Of a stretch of 17,320 nt of DNA, positions 14,643 through 17,320 are shown piece after piece. Position numbers and translations under genes: made by a program. The stretch is taken from contig CAJKQZ010000036.1 of NCBI GenBank assembly GCA_905202115.1, positions 1 through 17,320 on the forward strand, written 5' to 3'. The DNA is from an uncultured Prevotellaceae bacterium. GTDB lineage: Bacteria > Bacteroidota > Bacteroidia > Bacteroidales > Bacteroidaceae. Position 1 is the first letter of the stretch. Each line of letters starts with the position of its first letter. Under the pieces are notes generated by a model. The model made no database searches, was not told where the DNA came from, and worked only from the letters and a program-made list of their open reading frames with translations.

Positions 14643-15995
14643 ATGGTTCTCAGGCATCTGTTTTCTATTTTAACCGTAGCATTACTGACAGCGCTGACTG
14701 CCGGTGCAACAACGAACGACAAGAAATTTGTGCTCGTAATCGATCCTGGACATGGCGGAAAAGACCCCGGAGCAATCGGAACCTATTCAAAAGAAAAGAA
14801 TATAAACCTTAATGTAGCTCTTGCATTCGGAAAACTTGTAGAAGCTAATTGCCCCGACGTCAAAGTAATCTATACTAGAAAAACCGACGTATCGGTGGAT
14901 CTCCAGGAGCGGGCCGCCATAGCCAACCGCGCAAAAGCCGATCTCTTTATATCCATACACACAAACGCCCTGCCCAAAGGCCGCCAGGCATACGGAGCCG
15001 AAACATACACTCTCGGTATGGCCCGTTCGGCCGAGAACCTCGACGTTGCAAAGCGCGAAAACGCCGCTATACTCGTGGAAGACAACTATAACGAACGTTA
15101 CGCAAAATTCAACCCCAATTCGTCTGAAAGTTACATTATTTTCGAGTTCATGCAAGACGAATACATGAAACAGAGCGTAAGTCTTGCAAAAAGTATCCAA
15201 AAACAATACGTCAAAGTAGCCAACCGCCAGAACAAAGGCGTACACCAGGCGGGATTCCTCGTACTCCGCGAGACCTCCATGCCCAGCGTACTGACCGAAT
15301 TGGGCTTTATCTCCACACCAGGTGAAGAAGCATACCTCAATTCCGACAACGGAATCAAGAAACTCGGACGCTCGATTTACGAAGGCTTCATAGACTACAA
15401 ACAGTCGCAGGACGGGAAAAAACGCGCCACACCTCCTTACAAAGAGGTCGACGACACGGACACGCCTGCACCGTCCGAAACCCAGAAAAAAGCAGAAAAA
15501 CAACCTCAGCAACAGGAAAACAAGCAAACCGATGACGGTATTATCATAATTACCGACCCCGTTCAGCAAGAAGAGCCGCAGCCAAAAGAAAACAACGGAG
15601 GTTCTGTTCTCGGCGAGCAGTTCGGAGATAAAAAGAACATAGAACAACAGCCCGTCGAAAAGGAAGAAAAGACTGTTCAAGACGTTACGTCTCCGCAAGA
15701 AGCAGAAACCAGCAAAACAAGCGGGGACATAGTGTTCAGAATACAGTTCATGACATCCGACACTCCGCTGAAAGAAAACGACAAACGGCTGCAAGGCATA
15801 AACGGATTGGGCAGCTATACCGAAAACGGCATTACAAAATACACCTGTATGCCCACGAATGACTATAACGAGGCAATCAAGAACCAAAAAGAAGTGCGCC
15901 AAAAATATCCCGACGCCTTTGTCGTGGCGTTCCGAGGAGAAAAACATATCAGCTTAGGAGAAGCGATACGCGAATACAAATCTAAAAAACAATAA
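14643..15995 (+). CDS. Secreted N-acetylmuramoyl-L-alanine amidase with C-terminal SPOR-like domain
   Basis: From the ATG at 14643 the protein has 450 residues and a signal peptide (LFSILTVALLTALTAGA). The amidase_3 domain (about 28-252) is complete: IDPGHGGKDPGA with His37, Glu51 in SKEKNINL, SIHTNAL with His106 (zinc ligands), and catalytic Glu219 in SVLTELGFIS. It cuts the bond between MurNAc and L-Ala of the stem peptide in the periplasm, as AmiA/B/C do in cell separation. A low-complexity Q/E/K/P linker (about 258-360) leads to a SPOR-like module (about 362-435; VFRIQFMTSDTPL, YTCMPTNDYNEAIKNQKEVR, DAFVVAFRGEK), which in related proteins binds glycan stripped of peptides at division sites. 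The MCE gene follows after 128 bases with no terminator or promoter seen between. Confidence 0.93.
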   Translation: MVLRHLFSILTVALLTALTAGATTNDKKFVLVIDPGHGGKDPGAIGTYSKEKNINLNVALAFGKLVEANCPDVKVIYTRKTDVSVDLQERAAIANRAKADLFISIHTNALPKGRQAYGAETYTLGMARSAENLDVAKRENAAILVEDNYNERYAKFNPNSSESYIIFEFMQDEYMKQSVSLAKSIQKQYVKVANRQNKGVHQAGFLVLRETSMPSVLTELGFISTPGEEAYLNSDNGIKKLGRSIYEGFIDYKQSQDGKKRATPPYKEVDDTDTPAPSETQKKAEKQPQQQENKQTDDGIIIITDPVQQEEPQPKENNGGSVLGEQFGDKKNIEQQPVEKEEKTVQDVTSPQEAETSKTSGDIVFRIQFMTSDTPLKENDKRLQGINGLGSYTENGITKYTCMPTNDYNEAIKNQKEVRQKYPDAFVVAFRGEKHISLGEAIREYKSKKQ

Positions 15996-16123
15996 TCCGC
16001 ACGCCGGCCTCCACAGCCCGAAAAAAACGTACAGAAAAAGCGTTCACGTAATCACCCGCAAGCAAAATCCTGAAATCCACAAACGGCCAAACAAGAATAA
16101 ACTATACCACAAAGATAAAGCGT

Positions 16124-17035
16124 ATGAGTAAAAAACATTTCACTCCCGAAGCAAAGATCGCACTTGTAGCGATTGTTGCACTCGTGCTGCTGTTTCTGGG
16201 AATTAATTTCCTCAAAGGAATCAATGTTTTCAAAACAACGAACAGCTATTACGTCGAATTTCCCGACATCATGGGACTCACGACTTCCAGTCCGGTATAT
16301 GCAAACGGCTACGCGGTCGGAATAGTCCGCGGAATAAGCTACGACTACAGAAAACATGGACGCGTGGTGGCCAACATCGAGCTCAACAAGGAAATGCGCG
16401 TACCCGAAGGCACTAAAGCCGAAATAGAAGCGGAAATGCTGGGTACCGTAAAAATGAACCTCATCCTGGCGCCAAACCCCATAAAGCACATAAACCCAGG
16501 CGACACCATACAGGGAAGAATTCACAACGGCGCACTGAACAAGGTGGAAGCCATGCTTCCCGCAATGGAAAGAATAATTCCCAAAATCGACTCTATTCTA
16601 TATTCGCTGAACGTTCTCCTGGCCGATCCCGCTATCGAAGCGACGCTTCACAACACGCGCGACATAACCGAGAATCTGAAACAAAGCACCGTGCAGCTTA
16701 ACAAACTTCTCGGCAACGATATTCCACGCCTGACTAAGAGAATGGACAAGATAGGAGAAAACACTGAACAGATAACGGAGAACTTGAAACACGTCGACGT
16801 TGCCGCAACAATGAACAAGGTAAACTGCACACTCGAAAGCGTAAACCTCATGACCGCGACGCTGAACAACCGCATAAGCAGCAATGACAACACATTGGGA
16901 ATGCTTATGAACGACCGACAACTTTATGACAATATGACCGCAACAATGAACAGTGCGAACAACCTGCTCATAGATTTGAAGTCGCACCCGAAACGTTACG
17001 TTCACTTCTCTATTTTCGGTAGAAAAGACAAGTAA
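16124..17035 (+). CDS. MlaD-type MCE-family lipid-transport protein
   Basis: The 303-residue protein has a short cytosolic N-terminus, one transmembrane helix (about 11-30, IALVAIVALVLLFLGINFL) and a single MCE domain (about 38-118; YYVEFPDIMGLTTSSPVYAN, GYAVGIVRGISYD, EMLGTVKMNLILAPN). The remaining 180 residues are predicted helical, with regularly spaced hydrophobics, and end in SIFGRKDK. MlaD-type proteins form hexameric rings in the periplasm that pass phospholipids between an MlaEF-like ABC transporter and the outer membrane. No MlaE or MlaF gene is in the window. Pairing with an upstream amidase recurs in Bacteroidales from what I know of these genomes; the reason is unclear. A terminator follows. 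Confidence 0.92.
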   Translation: MSKKHFTPEAKIALVAIVALVLLFLGINFLKGINVFKTTNSYYVEFPDIMGLTTSSPVYANGYAVGIVRGISYDYRKHGRVVANIELNKEMRVPEGTKAEIEAEMLGTVKMNLILAPNPIKHINPGDTIQGRIHNGALNKVEAMLPAMERIIPKIDSILYSLNVLLADPAIEATLHNTRDITENLKQSTVQLNKLLGNDIPRLTKRMDKIGENTEQITENLKHVDVAATMNKVNCTLESVNLMTATLNNRISSNDNTLGMLMNDRQLYDNMTATMNSANNLLIDLKSHPKRYVHFSIFGRKDK

Positions 17036-17069
17036 AACAGCTCGTATCTTTCATAAAACAAAATACAGA

Positions 17070-17105
17070 AGCGTTATTGCAGCTACGGCAGCGGTAACGC
17101 TTTTT
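17070..17105 (+). terminator. Intrinsic terminator of the amidase/MCE pair
   Basis: AGCGTTA (17070-17076) and TAACGCT (17095-17101) form a perfect 7-bp stem, with further pairing possible in the loop, then a T-run at 17101-17105. It starts 35 bases past the MCE stop codon. Confidence 0.85.
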
Positions 17106-17215
17106 CATATACAGGCAATCAGGCATACTACTATACGTTACTACAAAAAAGCTCGCCCTATATACATACTTGTTCCGCTCCGCAATAAAACGTCAAGCTA
17201 CGCACGCAGCCAAGA

Positions 17216-17320
17216 CAGACAAAAACGGTCACCCGCCAAGCATTTGAAAATCAGCACGTGTATATACAGCAAAAAATATGTCTGAGATATTTTAAAATAT
17301 CTCAGACATATTTTCGATTA
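17216..17320 (+). repeat. Palindromic intergenic repeat, copy 5 (left arm and core, cut by window edge)
   Basis: The block matches copy 1 (3025-3129) in the same orientation with about nine differences over 105 bases. Its core 17273-17314 is a perfect 42-base palindrome like copy 2. The shared CGATTA after the core suggests the right arm continues beyond the window. In the left arm the hairpin of copy 1 is only partly kept (CACCCGC against GCACGTG). The 110 bases between the MCE terminator and this repeat hold nothing I can identify. Confidence 0.87.

Noticed and set aside
14787..15947. 386-codon minus-strand open frame
   Set aside because: Antisense to the amidase gene, with Phe/Val/Cys-rich composition typical of a reverse-strand shadow.
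3025..17320. Possible CRISPR-like array from repeated palindromes
   Set aside because: Only five copies, kilobases apart, with genes between them, differing arms and no cas genes.
3025..17320. Direct repeats (copies 1 and 5) as ends of a composite mobile element
   Set aside because: The genes between are core chromosomal functions, there is no transposase or integrase, and other copies of the same family lie inside the interval.

Overview
The window reads as chromosomal DNA of a gut-type Bacteroidota, most likely order Bacteroidales. Three things point there. Promoters fit the phylum's TTTG/TTG, about 20 bp, TAnnTTTG pattern (best cases before the metY-like and amidase genes). The protein families are typical of the order: a BspA-like leucine-rich-repeat surface protein, a DUF4421-type barrel, GH171/NamZ, a golvesin-domain amidase-like protein annotated 'xanthan lyase' in Bacteroides, and an amidase next to a single-pass MCE protein. 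Shine-Dalgarno sequences are mostly absent. I cannot name genus or species. No phage, plasmid, transposase, CRISPR, tRNA or rRNA gene was seen.

Layout. 57-2471 (-) encodes the large secreted BspA-like LRR protein. Its upstream gap (2472-3231) holds a long imperfect hairpin that could be a structured RNA or mRNA leader, and repeat copy 1. 4308-5252 and 3232-4209 (both -) are an EamA transporter followed by a DUF4421-like outer-membrane protein, closed by a terminator. 5632-11842 (+) is a four-gene run: RNase Z, an exported or membrane-anchored alpha/beta hydrolase, NamZ exo-beta-N-acetylmuramidase, and a 1005-residue amidase-like protein, ended by a strong terminator. 12121-12591 (-) and 12827-14113 (+) are a divergent Lrp/AsnC regulator and an O-acetylhomoserine sulfhydrylase sharing a control region with a palindromic candidate operator. 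14643-15995 and 16124-17035 (+) are a secreted N-acetylmuramoyl-L-alanine amidase with a SPOR-like C-terminus and an MlaD-type MCE protein, followed by a terminator.

Three parts bear on the cell envelope: NamZ with the amidase-like protein (candidate peptidoglycan-fragment processing), the classical amidase (wall hydrolysis), and the MCE protein (lipid transport).

The most unusual feature is non-coding. A family of palindromic repeats occurs five times (near 3082, 5462, 11923, 14287 and 17273), always between genes. It is built from about 10-nt half-sites arranged in 21-nt units. Two copies lie in opposite orientation around the lrp/metY pair, and one supplies the stop codon and last codons of a possible 37-residue membrane microprotein.
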